From positions 62,001 through 126,000 of the forward strand of contig JBEAMJ010000078.1 of the NCBI GenBank assembly GCA_041166025.1: a DNA stretch of 64,000 nt, written 5' to 3'. Positions 16,548-25,696 of this stretch are shown here, piece after piece (position 1 is the first letter of the stretch; every line of letters begins with the position of its first letter). The notes beneath the pieces were generated by a model. That model ran no database searches. It was given only the letters and a program-made list of their open reading frames with translations, and was not told where the DNA came from. Position numbers and translations under genes: made by a program. The DNA comes from UBA7672 sp041166025 (GTDB lineage: Bacteria > Pseudomonadota > Alphaproteobacteria > Caulobacterales > Hyphomonadaceae).

Positions 16548-19547
16548 ATGAACATTGAGGCGAAGGCTGGCGAAGTCCGCGGAATGGACAATGAAGCCAT
16601 GCTGGACACGGCGTTCCTCTACGGCGCCAACGCCGCCTACATCGAGCAGCTCTACGCCCAGTACGCCGAGGACCCCTCCTCGGTCCCGGAAAGCTGGCAG
16701 CGCTTCTTCCGCGGCGTTGCAGATCCCGCCCAGGACGCCGCCAAGGCGGCCCGCGGTCCCGAGTGGCAGGAGCCGCTGAAGCATCAGAACGGCGAACTTG
16801 TCTCGGCGCTCGATGGCAATTGGGGCGTTGCTCCCGCAAAGGAACCGAAGAAGGCGCCGCAGGTCGGCCCCGTCATCGCGCCGGCCGATCTTGCCCAGCA
16901 GGTGCAGGACTCAATCCGAGCGATCATGATGATCCGCGCCTACCGCATGCGCGGACACCTTGCGGCCAGTCTCGATCCGCTGGGCATGCTCAAGCGCGAG
17001 GAACAGCCTGAGCTTGATCCGAAGACCTACGGCTTCGGCCCGAAGGACATGGATCGCCGCATCTACATCGACAACGTGCTTGGCCTCGACTATGCGACGC
17101 CGCGCCAGATGCTGGAGATCCTCAAGCGCACCTATTGCGGGACCTTCGCTGTCGAGTTCATGCACATCTCCGACCCGGACGAGAAATCCTGGCTGCAGCA
17201 GCGCATCGAAGGCAAGGACAAGGAGATTTCCTTCACGCCCCAGGGCAAGCGCGCCATCCTCAAGAAGCTCGTCGAGGCGGAAGCCTTCGAACGTTTCCTG
17301 CACAAGCGTTATCCCGGAACCAAGCGCTTTGGCCTCGATGGCGGTGAGGCGGCGGTTCCGGCGCTGGAGCAGATCATCAAGCGCGGCGGCGCCCTCGGCG
17401 TCGACGAGATCATCGTCGGCATGCCCCACCGCGGACGTCTCAACGTGCTCGCCGCCGTGATGGGCAAACCGTATCACAAGATCTTCTTCGAGTTTCAGGG
17501 CGGCAACACGCAGGGCTCGGACGACTACGGCTCCGGCGATGTGAAGTATCACCTCGGCGCCTCGTCAGACCGCGAGTTCGACGGCCACAGCGTCCACCTC
17601 TCGCTCACGGCCAACCCCAGCCACCTCGAAATCGTCAACCCGGTCGTGCTGGGCAAGGCGCGGGCCAAGCAGTTCTTCGACGAGATCGAGGCTGGCGCCA
17701 CGCGCGCAACCGACCCCAAGGAGCGGGACATGCGCCGCGCCAAGGTGCTGCCGCTGCTGCTGCATGGCGATGCGGCGTTTGCAGGCCAGGGCGTCGTCGC
17801 CGAGTGCTTTGCGCTGTCGGGCCTTGCGGGTTACCGAACGGGTGGGGCGATGCACTTCATCGTCAACAACCAGATCGGCTTCACCACGGCCCCGAGCTTC
17901 TCGCGCTCCTCGCCCTATCCGTCGGATATGGCGAAGATGGTCGATGCGCCGGTCTTCCACGTCAACGGCGATGATCCCGAGGCGGTCGTCTATGCCGCCA
18001 AGGTGGCGACCGAGTACCGCCAGATGTTCCGCAAGGACGTGGTCATCGACATGTTCTGCTATCGTCGCTTCGGCCATAACGAGGGCGACGACCCGACGAT
18101 GACCCAGCCGCAGATGTATGCGAAAATCCGCGACCAGTCCTCGACGCGCGAACTCTATTCCCGCCGCCTCATCGACGAGGGTGTCATCACCGAGGAGGCG
18201 GTCAACAACATGATCGCTGAGATGGAAGCCCATCTCGATGAGGAGTTCGAGAAGGCCAAGACGTTCAAGCCCGGCGCCGCCGACTGGCTCGACGGCAAGT
18301 GGGCCGGGCTCGGCCTGCCGAAGGACGAGGAAGCGCGCGGCAAGACCGGCGTTGCGATCGCAAAACTGAAGGATCTCGGCAAACGGATCACAACGGTTCC
18401 GGACGGCTTCAACATCCACAAGACGGTTGCCCGCACGGTCGAGGCGCGCCGCAAGATGGCCGAGACCGGCGAGAGCCTCGACTGGGGCATGGCCGAGCAC
18501 ATGGCCTTCGCGACGCTGCTGGAGGAGGGCTTCCCGGTCCGCCTTTCAGGCCAGGATTCCTGCCGCGGCACCTTTACGCAGCGCCATTCGCACTTCGTCG
18601 ACCAGACAACCGAAGAGCGCTACACGCCGCTCAACAACCTCTCGTCCACGCAGGCGCATTACGAGGTGATCGACTCGTTGCTCTCCGAAGAGGCGGTGCT
18701 CGGCTACGAATACGGCTACTCGCTGACGGCGCCCAATACGCTCGTTCTCTGGGAGGCGCAGTTCGGCGACTTCGCCAACGGCGCCCAGGTGCTGTTCGAC
18801 CAGTTCATCTCATCCGGCGAGCGCAAATGGCTGCGCATGTCGGGCCTCGTCTGCCTCCTGCCGCATGGCTATGAGGGGCAGGGACCGGAACACTCCTCCG
18901 CCCGTCTCGAGCGCTTCCTGCAGATGTGTGCGCAGGACAACATGCAGGTCGTCAACTGCACCACGCCGGCGAACTATTTCCACGCCCTTCGCCGCCAGAT
19001 GCATCGCGACTTCCGCAAGCCGCTCATCGTCATGACGCCGAAGTCGCTGCTGCGCCACAAGCGCGCGGTCAGCTTCTTCAAGGACATGGGGCCGAACACA
19101 TCCTTCCACCGCATCCTGCGTGACGGCGCGGAAGTGCCCGAATGCAAGGCCGAGGTGACGCTGAAGGCCGACAAGGACATCCGCCGTGTCATCATGTGCT
19201 CGGGCAAGGTCTATTTCGACCTCTTCGAGGAGCGCGAGAAGCGCAAGGTCGACGACGTCTATCTCCTGCGCATCGAGCAGCTCTATCCCTTCCCGGTGGC
19301 CTCGCTGATGAAGGAACTCGCCCGCTTCCCGCAGGCCGACATGGTCTGGTGCCAGGAAGAGCCGCGCAACATGGGCGCCTGGTCCTTTGTCGACTGGAAC
19401 ATCGAGAAGACGCTCGAGAAACTCGACGTGAAGCACAAGCGTCCGCGCTATGTCGGCCGTCCGGCGTCGGCCTCCACTGCAGCCGGCACGATGGCGCTGC
19501 ACAACAAGGAGCTCAGCGCCTTCCTGGACGCAGCCTTCGAGAAGTAG
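16548..19547 (+). CDS. sucA: 2-oxoglutarate dehydrogenase E1 component
   Basis: 999 residues from the ATG at 16548. The reading frame is open from 16437, but the family N terminus (LDTAFLYGANAAYIEQLYAQ) follows shortly after 16548; an ATG at 16584 is the other candidate. It decarboxylates 2-oxoglutarate using thiamine diphosphate and passes the succinyl group to E2 lipoate. Recognised parts include the small E1 N-terminal docking helix, the MPHRGRLNVL block, the ThDP-binding region GDAAFAGQGVV to NNQIGFTT, and the C-terminal transketolase-like half with the EAQFGDFANGAQ motif. In most relatives sucB follows directly; here the next gene is a convergent esterase. Confidence 0.96.
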   Translation: MNIEAKAGEVRGMDNEAMLDTAFLYGANAAYIEQLYAQYAEDPSSVPESWQRFFRGVADPAQDAAKAARGPEWQEPLKHQNGELVSALDGNWGVAPAKEPKKAPQVGPVIAPADLAQQVQDSIRAIMMIRAYRMRGHLAASLDPLGMLKREEQPELDPKTYGFGPKDMDRRIYIDNVLGLDYATPRQMLEILKRTYCGTFAVEFMHISDPDEKSWLQQRIEGKDKEISFTPQGKRAILKKLVEAEAFERFLHKRYPGTKRFGLDGGEAAVPALEQIIKRGGALGVDEIIVGMPHRGRLNVLAAVMGKPYHKIFFEFQGGNTQGSDDYGSGDVKYHLGASSDREFDGHSVHLSLTANPSHLEIVNPVVLGKARAKQFFDEIEAGATRATDPKERDMRRAKVLPLLLHGDAAFAGQGVVAECFALSGLAGYRTGGAMHFIVNNQIGFTTAPSFSRSSPYPSDMAKMVDAPVFHVNGDDPEAVVYAAKVATEYRQMFRKDVVIDMFCYRRFGHNEGDDPTMTQPQMYAKIRDQSSTRELYSRRLIDEGVITEEAVNNMIAEMEAHLDEEFEKAKTFKPGAADWLDGKWAGLGLPKDEEARGKTGVAIAKLKDLGKRITTVPDGFNIHKTVARTVEARRKMAETGESLDWGMAEHMAFATLLEEGFPVRLSGQDSCRGTFTQRHSHFVDQTTEERYTPLNNLSSTQAHYEVIDSLLSEEAVLGYEYGYSLTAPNTLVLWEAQFGDFANGAQVLFDQFISSGERKWLRMSGLVCLLPHGYEGQGPEHSSARLERFLQMCAQDNMQVVNCTTPANYFHALRRQMHRDFRKPLIVMTPKSLLRHKRAVSFFKDMGPNTSFHRILRDGAEVPECKAEVTLKADKDIRRVIMCSGKVYFDLFEEREKRKVDDVYLLRIEQLYPFPVASLMKELARFPQADMVWCQEEPRNMGAWSFVDWNIEKTLEKLDVKHKRPRYVGRPASASTAAGTMALHNKELSAFLDAAFEK

Positions 19548-19553
19548 GGTGGT

Positions 19554-20513
19554 TTACCGGCTTACGTGCGCTGCGGCCCACCGGCCGAGGCGCTCGACGG
19601 CCTGGCGCGCCTGGCTCAGCTGGGCATAGCGCGCCTGGAAGACGTGGAACATCTCCGGCCAGATTTCGAGTGTCACGGGCACGCCCGCCGCGCCGAGCCG
19701 TTCGGCCAGCGCAGTTGAATCCGACATCAGGATTTCGGCCTCGCCTGTCTGGATGAACGTTGGCGGAAGGCCGCGCAGGTCGGTTTCCAGGATCGGCAAC
19801 ACGCCTGCGCCGCCGAAATACTCCTGCGCCCGCGTCGACAGGCCCCTTGTCGTCAGGAACGGGTCGCGCTGGGCCTTGGCGGTGTGGCTCCAGCCGCGAT
19901 TGGCAAGGTCCACCCAGGGCGAGAGCAGCATCATGCCCGCCGGCAGGGACGCGCCGATGTCGCGCAGTCGCAGCACCATCGCCATGGCCAGCGCCGCGCC
20001 GGCGCTGTCGCCTGCAAGGATGACATTGTTCGCCTTCACGTCCTCGCCGAGCATGCCCAGATAGGCCGCCACGCAATCCTCGACTGCGGCGGGATGGCGA
20101 TGCTCGGGCGCGAGGCGATAGTCGGGCAGGATGGCGCCGGTCTTGGCGTGACCGGCAACCTGGCTTGCAAGGCCGCGATGCGATTTCGACGAACCCATGG
20201 TGAAGCCGCCGCCATGGCACCAGAACACGACATGATCCCCGCTCGCCCCCTCGGGCAGGAGCCCCAGACAGGAGACGCCATTGAGCACGATGGCAGATTC
20301 GGTTGCGATCTTCGGGGTGGGGTCGTTCTGCGCAAAGGCGTCGTAGGCGCGCCGCAGGCCAGCCAGGTCCGAGGGGTCAACCCCGCGCAAGCGTCCGGCG
20401 ACAGCCTCGCGCGCCTGCATCAGCTCACCGGCCGTGGTCAAAGCCGAAGTCAAGAACTCCCTCCACACGCGAACAGGTCCAAAACCCAAGCACACGACAC
20501 CCTCAAAGGCCAT
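19554..20513 (-). CDS. alpha/beta hydrolase, HSL-type esterase
   Basis: 319 residues of the hormone-sensitive-lipase family. The oxyanion motif HGGGF, the nucleophile elbow GDSAGA, and C-terminal Asp and His (TGEAEILMSDS, EIWPEMFHVF) supply a full catalytic triad. It likely hydrolyses short acyl esters in the cytoplasm. It ends 6 bases from the sucA stop, tail to tail, and lies downstream of lpd on the minus strand, so it could be co-transcribed with lpd. Confidence 0.88.
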   Translation of the reverse strand: MAFEGVVCLGFGPVRVWREFLTSALTTAGELMQAREAVAGRLRGVDPSDLAGLRRAYDAFAQNDPTPKIATESAIVLNGVSCLGLLPEGASGDHVVFWCHGGGFTMGSSKSHRGLASQVAGHAKTGAILPDYRLAPEHRHPAAVEDCVAAYLGMLGEDVKANNVILAGDSAGAALAMAMVLRLRDIGASLPAGMMLLSPWVDLANRGWSHTAKAQRDPFLTTRGLSTRAQEYFGGAGVLPILETDLRGLPPTFIQTGEAEILMSDSTALAERLGAAGVPVTLEIWPEMFHVFQARYAQLSQARQAVERLGRWAAAHVSR

Positions 20514-20591
20514 GCCGTCAGGCGCCCTTAACTGTCATGGGTGGTCAGATGTGTCGCGCGAGCGAGGCGCTCCGGCGGGCCGCGCTGCGGA

Positions 20592-21980
20592 CTACATCTG
20601 CATTGTCCAGCCTTCGACGCCCATTGCGGCCTGGCGGATCGCCTCGGTCAGCGTCGGATGCGCATGGCAGGTGCGTGCGATGTCCTCCGAGGCGGCGCCG
20701 AACTCCATCGCCACGCAGATCTCGGCGATCATCTCGCCCACCGCAACACCCACCAGATGCGCGCCCAGCACGCGGTCGCTCGCCGCATCGGCAATGATCT
20801 TCACGAAGCCGTCCGTCTCATGATTGGTCTTGGCGCGCGAATTGGCCGAGAAGGGAAACTTGCCGACCTTGTAGGCGAGGCCGGCTTCCCTGACTTCTTC
20901 CTCGGTCTTCCCGACCCAGGCGATCTCCGGCTTGGTGTAGACCACGCCGGGGATGACATCATAGTTCACATGCCCCGCCTTGCCGGCGATCAGCTCGGCG
21001 CAGGCGACGGCCTCGTCCTCGGCCTTGTGCGCGAGCATCGGACCTGTGGTGACGTCGCCGACCACCCACACACCCGGCGCGGATGTGCGATAGTGTGTAT
21101 TTGCGATCTGACCGCGGCGGTCCGGGACGATGCCGACGGTTTCGAGGCCGAGCCCCTGCGTGTAGGGCCGCCGTCCGATCGCCAGCAGCACGACGTCGGC
21201 GTCCAGGCTCTCCGCATCGCCGTCTGCCGCCGGCTGCATCGACAGCTTGAGCTTGCTCTTGAGCTTCTCGACGCCCGTCACCTTCATCCCGAGCCGGAAG
21301 TCGATCCCCTGCTTGGCGAAGATGCGCTGCGCCTGCTTGGCGACCTCGCCATCCGCGCCGGGCAGGATGCGGTCGAGATACTCGACCACGGTCACTTCAG
21401 CGCCGAGCCGCCGCCACACCGAACCCAGCTCAAGCCCGATGATGCCGGCGCCGATCACGATCATCCGTTTGGGAACCTGCTTCAGCGCCAGTGCGCCGGT
21501 CGATGACACAATGCGTTCCTCATCGATGTCGACCCCGGTCAGAGGCGTCGGCTCCGATCCCGTGGCGATGACGATGTTCTTCGCTTCGAGCACCCGGTCG
21601 CCGACCACGACGCGGCCTGGACCGTCAATGCGGCCGGCGCCGTTGATCACCGTCACCTTGTGCTTCTTCATGAGGTAGGCGACGCCGGCGGTGAGGCCCG
21701 AGACTGCATCCGCCTTCTGCTTCAGCATGGTGTCGAGATTGAGCTTGAGCCCCGTCACCTCGATGCCCAGCCCGGCAAAGTCCTTGCCCGCCGTCTCGTA
21801 CAGTTCGGAGGCGTGCAGCATCGCTTTCGATGGGATGCAGCCGACATTGAGGCATGTCCCGCCCAGCTTGTCGCGCTTCTCGACCAGGGCCACCTTCATG
21901 CCGAGCTGGCCGCAGCGCGTCGCGCAATTGTACCCGCCGGGTCCGCCGCCGATGATGACGACGTCAAAGGTCTCGCTCAT
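20592..21980 (-). CDS. lpdA: dihydrolipoyl dehydrogenase
   Basis: 462 residues. FAD-binding GGGPGGYNCA (11-20), redox disulfide C43/C48 in GGTCLNVGCIPSK, NAD domain GAGIIGLELGSVWRRLG, and the C-terminal dimer-interface base H441 with E446 in HPTLTE. It reoxidises the dihydrolipoyl group of SucB as the E3 component. It is the fourth gene of the minus-strand sucB group, separated from sucB by two small membrane genes. Nothing indicates whether it also serves pyruvate dehydrogenase. Confidence 0.97.
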   Translation of the reverse strand: MSETFDVVIIGGGPGGYNCATRCGQLGMKVALVEKRDKLGGTCLNVGCIPSKAMLHASELYETAGKDFAGLGIEVTGLKLNLDTMLKQKADAVSGLTAGVAYLMKKHKVTVINGAGRIDGPGRVVVGDRVLEAKNIVIATGSEPTPLTGVDIDEERIVSSTGALALKQVPKRMIVIGAGIIGLELGSVWRRLGAEVTVVEYLDRILPGADGEVAKQAQRIFAKQGIDFRLGMKVTGVEKLKSKLKLSMQPAADGDAESLDADVVLLAIGRRPYTQGLGLETVGIVPDRRGQIANTHYRTSAPGVWVVGDVTTGPMLAHKAEDEAVACAELIAGKAGHVNYDVIPGVVYTKPEIAWVGKTEEEVREAGLAYKVGKFPFSANSRAKTNHETDGFVKIIADAASDRVLGAHLVGVAVGEMIAEICVAMEFGAASEDIARTCHAHPTLTEAIRQAAMGVEGWTMQM

Positions 21981-22099
21981 GGGTCTTGTCTCGCGTCGGT
22001 TCGCCTGTGGCGCGAGCTATACGCGCCCGCGCTTCAGCGTCAACAAACCGAATATGGTAAACCGGCAGCCCGTTTTCAGCAGTCGCAGGGCCGGAGGCG

Positions 22100-22534
22100 T
22101 CAATAGACGCGTCGGCCCGAGGAATAGGTGCGATTGTCAGCCTTGAGAGTGTCGCCCAGCGACGGCTTCTCCTTGCGCGAGATGGAGGCCGTCATGATCG
22201 CAAGCATCAGCATGCAAGCGCCCACCACCAGCTCGTTGTCGAGGATATTGTCGAGTTCGAACGTCTGCTTCAGCGTCAGTGTGAAGCCGGCCACGGCAAG
22301 CCCGCCCACCATCGCCAGCGCCGCACCGCCGGGGCCATTGAAGAACACGGTGAGCCCGCCCAGCAGACCGAGCGCGCCACCCACCGCGGGCATCACGAAG
22401 GCGAGGTCGTCGCGGTGCTTCAGCACGTCGCTGGAAAAAAGCCGCTCTGCGCCGCCAAGATGCGTGTTCGCGGTCTGGTACAGGAGCCAGCCCGACGTCG
22501 CGATCAAGAGAAGGGCGAACAATCGCCTCATCAT
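22100..22534 (-). CDS. small membrane protein, unknown function
   Basis: 144 residues from the ATG at 22534 (two adjacent ATG codons; an upstream start at 22570 adds a Cys- and Gly-rich stretch that is not hydrophobic). Helices at about 4-20, 45-66, 69-92 and 105-120, then a basic, polar tail. It has a glycine-rich core (AVGGALGLLGGL). It lies between sucB and lpd on the same strand; alphaproteobacteria often carry one or more small membrane genes at this place. I do not know its role. Confidence 0.72.
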   Translation of the reverse strand: MMRRLFALLLIATSGWLLYQTANTHLGGAERLFSSDVLKHRDDLAFVMPAVGGALGLLGGLTVFFNGPGGAALAMVGGLAVAGFTLTLKQTFELDNILDNELVVGACMLMLAIMTASISRKEKPSLGDTLKADNRTYSSGRRVY

Positions 22535-22661
22535 GCAACCGGCGCATCCGTGCGCCGCTCCTGTTCCCACTTGAAACGGAGACTAGCCGAGTTTGCTTAG
22601 CATCAGGCATCCGGATGTGTGCGGATTGGATCCATCGCGCTAACCCTTGATTCACCCACGC

Positions 22662-23177
22662 TCAGCGCAGCAGACCGCGAAACGCAGCCGACCACACCAG
22701 GATCGCAACGAAGAGCGACACCCAGCCGGCATTCACGGTCGCGCGGGTCGGGCGCGCGTGTGCTGCGGCCTCCGCGCTTGGCGCCCGCCGCGCCGTCCAT
22801 TCGCGCCAGAAGAAATAGAACCCCTGTCCGAGCACCAGCACGGCCGCCATCCAGGCGGCGAAGGGATGAAGCAGCATCATCGCCAGCGACGTCGCGATCA
22901 GCACCACGGCCTGTCCTGCAATCCAGCCGCGCCGGGCTGCATCGTCGTGTCCTGTCCATCGCGCCTCGGCCTCCTCCTCGGAGGTTCTTTGCGGCGGCGC
23001 GCCATCATCGCCTTCGGCGGCATCCTTCGCGATGCCCTCGATCTGCGCAGACAGGCGATCGAGCGCCATCTCCATGCGGATCTGGCGGAGCAGGGCAAAC
23101 GCGCCGAGAAGCCAGAACAGTCCCGCGATCCGGATGATCCAGCCAAGCAGGCCGTCCGAGAACGCCTCGGGGCTCAC
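22662..23177 (-). CDS. membrane protein with coiled acidic loop, unknown function
   Basis: 171 residues starting with GTG at 23177, six bases after the sucB stop, so it almost certainly shares the sucB transcript. One N-terminal helix (about 11-29) is followed by an Asp/Glu-rich loop of about 55 residues, then two helices (about 87-122), an Ala/Arg stretch and a last helix (about 149-168). No family recognised. Its tight spacing to sucB suggests a link to energy metabolism, but that is only context. Confidence 0.72.
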   Translation of the reverse strand: MSPEAFSDGLLGWIIRIAGLFWLLGAFALLRQIRMEMALDRLSAQIEGIAKDAAEGDDGAPPQRTSEEEAEARWTGHDDAARRGWIAGQAVVLIATSLAMMLLHPFAAWMAAVLVLGQGFYFFWREWTARRAPSAEAAAHARPTRATVNAGWVSLFVAILVWSAAFRGLLR

Positions 23178-23183
23178 GCGCCC

Positions 23184-24401
23184 TTACAGGTCCAGCAGCA
23201 GGCGCTCGGGATCCTCCAGCGCTTCCTTGACGCGCACCAGAAAGGTCACCGCTTCCTTGCCGTCGACGAGGCGGTGATCGTAGCTGAGCGCGAGATACAT
23301 CATCGGCCGCGCCACGATCTTGCCGTCCACCACCACGGGTCGTTCCTCGATGCGGTGCATGCCCAGAACCCCGGACTGCGGCGGGTTGAGGATCGGCGTC
23401 GACATCAGCGAGCCATAGACCCCGCCATTCGAGATCGTGAACGTGCCGCCCTGCAGGTCTTCCATCGCCAGCTTGCCATCGCGCGCGAGCGCGCCGAGCC
23501 GGCCGATCTCGGCCTCGATGCCGGCCAGCGACAGCGTGTCGGCGTCGCGCACGACAGGAACAACGAGTCCCTTGTCGGTGCCGACCGCGACCGAGATGTT
23601 GTAGAAATTCTTGTAGATGATGTCCGTGCCGTCGATCTCTGCGTTGACCGATGGGATCTCCTTCAGCGCCGCCACGCAGGCCCGAACGAAGAAGCCCATG
23701 AAGCCCAGCTTCACGCCGTGCTTCTTCTCGAACGCATCCTTGTGGCGCTTGCGCAGCTCCATCACCTCCGACATGTCGACGTCATTGAAGGTGGTCAGCA
23801 TGGCGGCGGTGTTCTGCGCTTCCTTGAGACGCCGTGCGATCGTCTGGCGCAGCCGGGTCATCTTCACGCGCTCCTCGCGCGGCCCCAGCTCGCGCGGGGT
23901 GTGGGCAGGTTCAGGCGCGCGGGTGCTCGCCGGCGCTGCTGCCGGCGTTGAGGCGACATAGGCCAGCGCGTCGCCCTTGGTTGCGCGTCCGCCCTTGCCA
24001 GTGCCGGGAATGTCCGCCGGGTTGACGCCGGCTTCGGCGGCGATTCGCGTCACGGATGGCGCTGCCTTGTCGGTTGCCTTCGCAGCGGGCGCCGCAGGAG
24101 CGGCGGAGGCGGAGGGCTTGGCCGAGGCGGCTGGCTTGGCGACCGGGGCAGGGGCTGCCGATGCGCTCGCGCCTTCCTGCAGCTTGGCGATGATCTTGCC
24201 GATGGAAACCGTCTCGCCTTCCTTGACCAGGTGTTCGGTGATGATGCCGGCGGCCGGGGCGGGAACCTCGATAGCGACCTTGTCGGTCTCGATTTCCGCG
24301 ATTGGATCGTCCTGCTTCACCGCCTGGCCGGGCTTCACCAGCCAGTTGGCGAGTGTTCCCTCTGTCACGCTCTCGCCCATTGCGGGCACCTTGATGTCCA
24401 T
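23184..24401 (-). CDS. sucB: 2-oxoglutarate dehydrogenase E2, dihydrolipoyl succinyltransferase
   Basis: 405 residues. An N-terminal lipoyl domain has the lipoylation lysine K41 in EIETDKVAIEV. An Ala/Pro/Lys-rich hinge, a short E3-binding domain (RIAAEAGVNPADIPGTGKGGR) and a second hinge follow. The C-terminal catalytic core ends with YDHRLVDG, where H376 and D380 are the catalytic pair. It forms the core of the 2-oxoglutarate dehydrogenase complex. The gene points toward sucA, opposite to the usual sucA-sucB order. Confidence 0.96.
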   Translation of the reverse strand: MDIKVPAMGESVTEGTLANWLVKPGQAVKQDDPIAEIETDKVAIEVPAPAAGIITEHLVKEGETVSIGKIIAKLQEGASASAAPAPVAKPAASAKPSASAAPAAPAAKATDKAAPSVTRIAAEAGVNPADIPGTGKGGRATKGDALAYVASTPAAAPASTRAPEPAHTPRELGPREERVKMTRLRQTIARRLKEAQNTAAMLTTFNDVDMSEVMELRKRHKDAFEKKHGVKLGFMGFFVRACVAALKEIPSVNAEIDGTDIIYKNFYNISVAVGTDKGLVVPVVRDADTLSLAGIEAEIGRLGALARDGKLAMEDLQGGTFTISNGGVYGSLMSTPILNPPQSGVLGMHRIEERPVVVDGKIVARPMMYLALSYDHRLVDGKEAVTFLVRVKEALEDPERLLLDL

Positions 24402-24536
24402 GAGGTCTCCAGGGTGTCAGTCGCCCGCCGCGCGAGCTCGGTTTGGGGCAGGGTTTAGCCCCGTTGGAGGCGCTTGGGGAGGGCAAAAAAGCGTGTCTGC
24501 GCAGCAACCCCTGGCACCAGCGGGCCGCGTTGGCCG

Positions 24537-25376
24537 TCAGCGCGCCTGAAGGTTCGCGCGATAGGGCGCCCGCACCCGAATCAGGTTGGGATTCAGGCGG
24601 GAAGGCGTGCGGAAATACTTGTAGAGGACGCGGCGGTGCAGCCAGTCCTGGAACGCATCCGCCTTGTCCGGCGCGGCAGGCGCTTCGGGCGCTGCGTTCT
24701 TCTGCTCCCAGGCCGTCACATAGTCGCTCTGCTGCACATCACGTGCGCGGGCGGTGGTCTTCTCGGCGACGACCGTCCGGCAGATCACGTAGATCTTGTC
24801 GTGGGAGGCCAGCGGTACGCGCTGTCCGACCCGTGGCTTGCGCACCTTGTACCAGACGCCCGTCCGCTTGCGGCTGGCGATGAAGACCTCGGTGTCCCTG
24901 AAACCGTTCTGTTCGGAATAGAGGGAGAAGAATAGTTCGGGCGAGAACTGCCAGAAGCCGTGGCCGCAGAAATTGTTGGCCGGCGAAACGTGCAGGATCT
25001 GCCCGCCCTCGCGGCACAGGGCGATGATGTTGCTGAGCGCCTGCGAGATATTGAAGACATGCTCGCTGGTGCCGATGTCCATCACCGTGTCGTATTCGCC
25101 GAAGCCCGGCGGCAGTGGCTCGTTCATGTCGAAGATGTGGGAGGCGTTCTCGTAGTTCGACCGATCGATCGAGTCGACCTGGGTGGCGCCGAAGCACGTT
25201 GTCAGCAGGTTCTCGCAGTAGGTCTGCGTCTTCCAGTCGAGCTTGGGACCATAGAGCTGTTCGAGCTGGCGCGCCTTTACATAGACATTCTGGCGGCCAA
25301 GCGTGACGGTGCGGCCGTACGCACCGAATTGCCGTGCGTATTCCAGGCAATGCAGCGCGTGTGCATCGATTCCCAT
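24537..25376 (-). CDS. SAM-dependent methyltransferase-like protein
   Basis: 279 residues. The centre resembles a class I methyltransferase fold: YDTVMDIGTSEHVFNISQAL at the motif I region (about 94-113), then GGQILHVSPANNFCGHGFWQFSPELFF, a combination seen in methyltransferases acting on sugars or secondary metabolites. The first glycine motif is weak (DIGTSEH), so SAM binding is not certain. The C-terminal 80 residues are basic and unstructured-looking. It stands alone between sucB and a 320-base gap. Function unknown. Confidence 0.65.
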   Translation of the reverse strand: MGIDAHALHCLEYARQFGAYGRTVTLGRQNVYVKARQLEQLYGPKLDWKTQTYCENLLTTCFGATQVDSIDRSNYENASHIFDMNEPLPPGFGEYDTVMDIGTSEHVFNISQALSNIIALCREGGQILHVSPANNFCGHGFWQFSPELFFSLYSEQNGFRDTEVFIASRKRTGVWYKVRKPRVGQRVPLASHDKIYVICRTVVAEKTTARARDVQQSDYVTAWEQKNAAPEAPAAPDKADAFQDWLHRRVLYKYFRTPSRLNPNLIRVRAPYRANLQAR

Positions 25377-25696
25377 CGCTATCCTCGTACTTGATGGGCG
25401 CGGCTCCGCCCTTCACACGAGCGCCAGGACCATCCCGCCCCGTTGATAGCGCTCGCGCAGGCCCTGTCGAGCGACAAGATGGCCGCCTGCAAGCGGCCTC
25501 TGGCAGCCGAATCAACTTGGAATCCGGCCGCCTCGGATGGCTTGGCCAGAGGATGGCCGGACCGCTTCGCGAGCATTTCCAACGACTTGGAGGCGGCCTG
25601 TTGCAGGCGAAGTCGTCAGGGGGCGTCCAGGTTCGCGGCACGGCATCTTGGCCGGCTGTTGTGCCCGTGGGGACCTCGCCGGGCGCGAATCGAGTT
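25377..25696. other. intergenic region, 320 bases
   Basis: Open frames here are short and lack ribosome sites or domain content. The region is flanked by minus-strand genes. I see no terminator with a T run, no repeat and no RNA gene; it should contain the promoter of the methyltransferase-like gene to its left. Confidence 0.4.

Noticed and set aside
17565..18500. 311-codon minus-strand frame inside sucA
   Set aside because: Antisense shadow of the sucA coding region; no recognisable domain or ribosome site.
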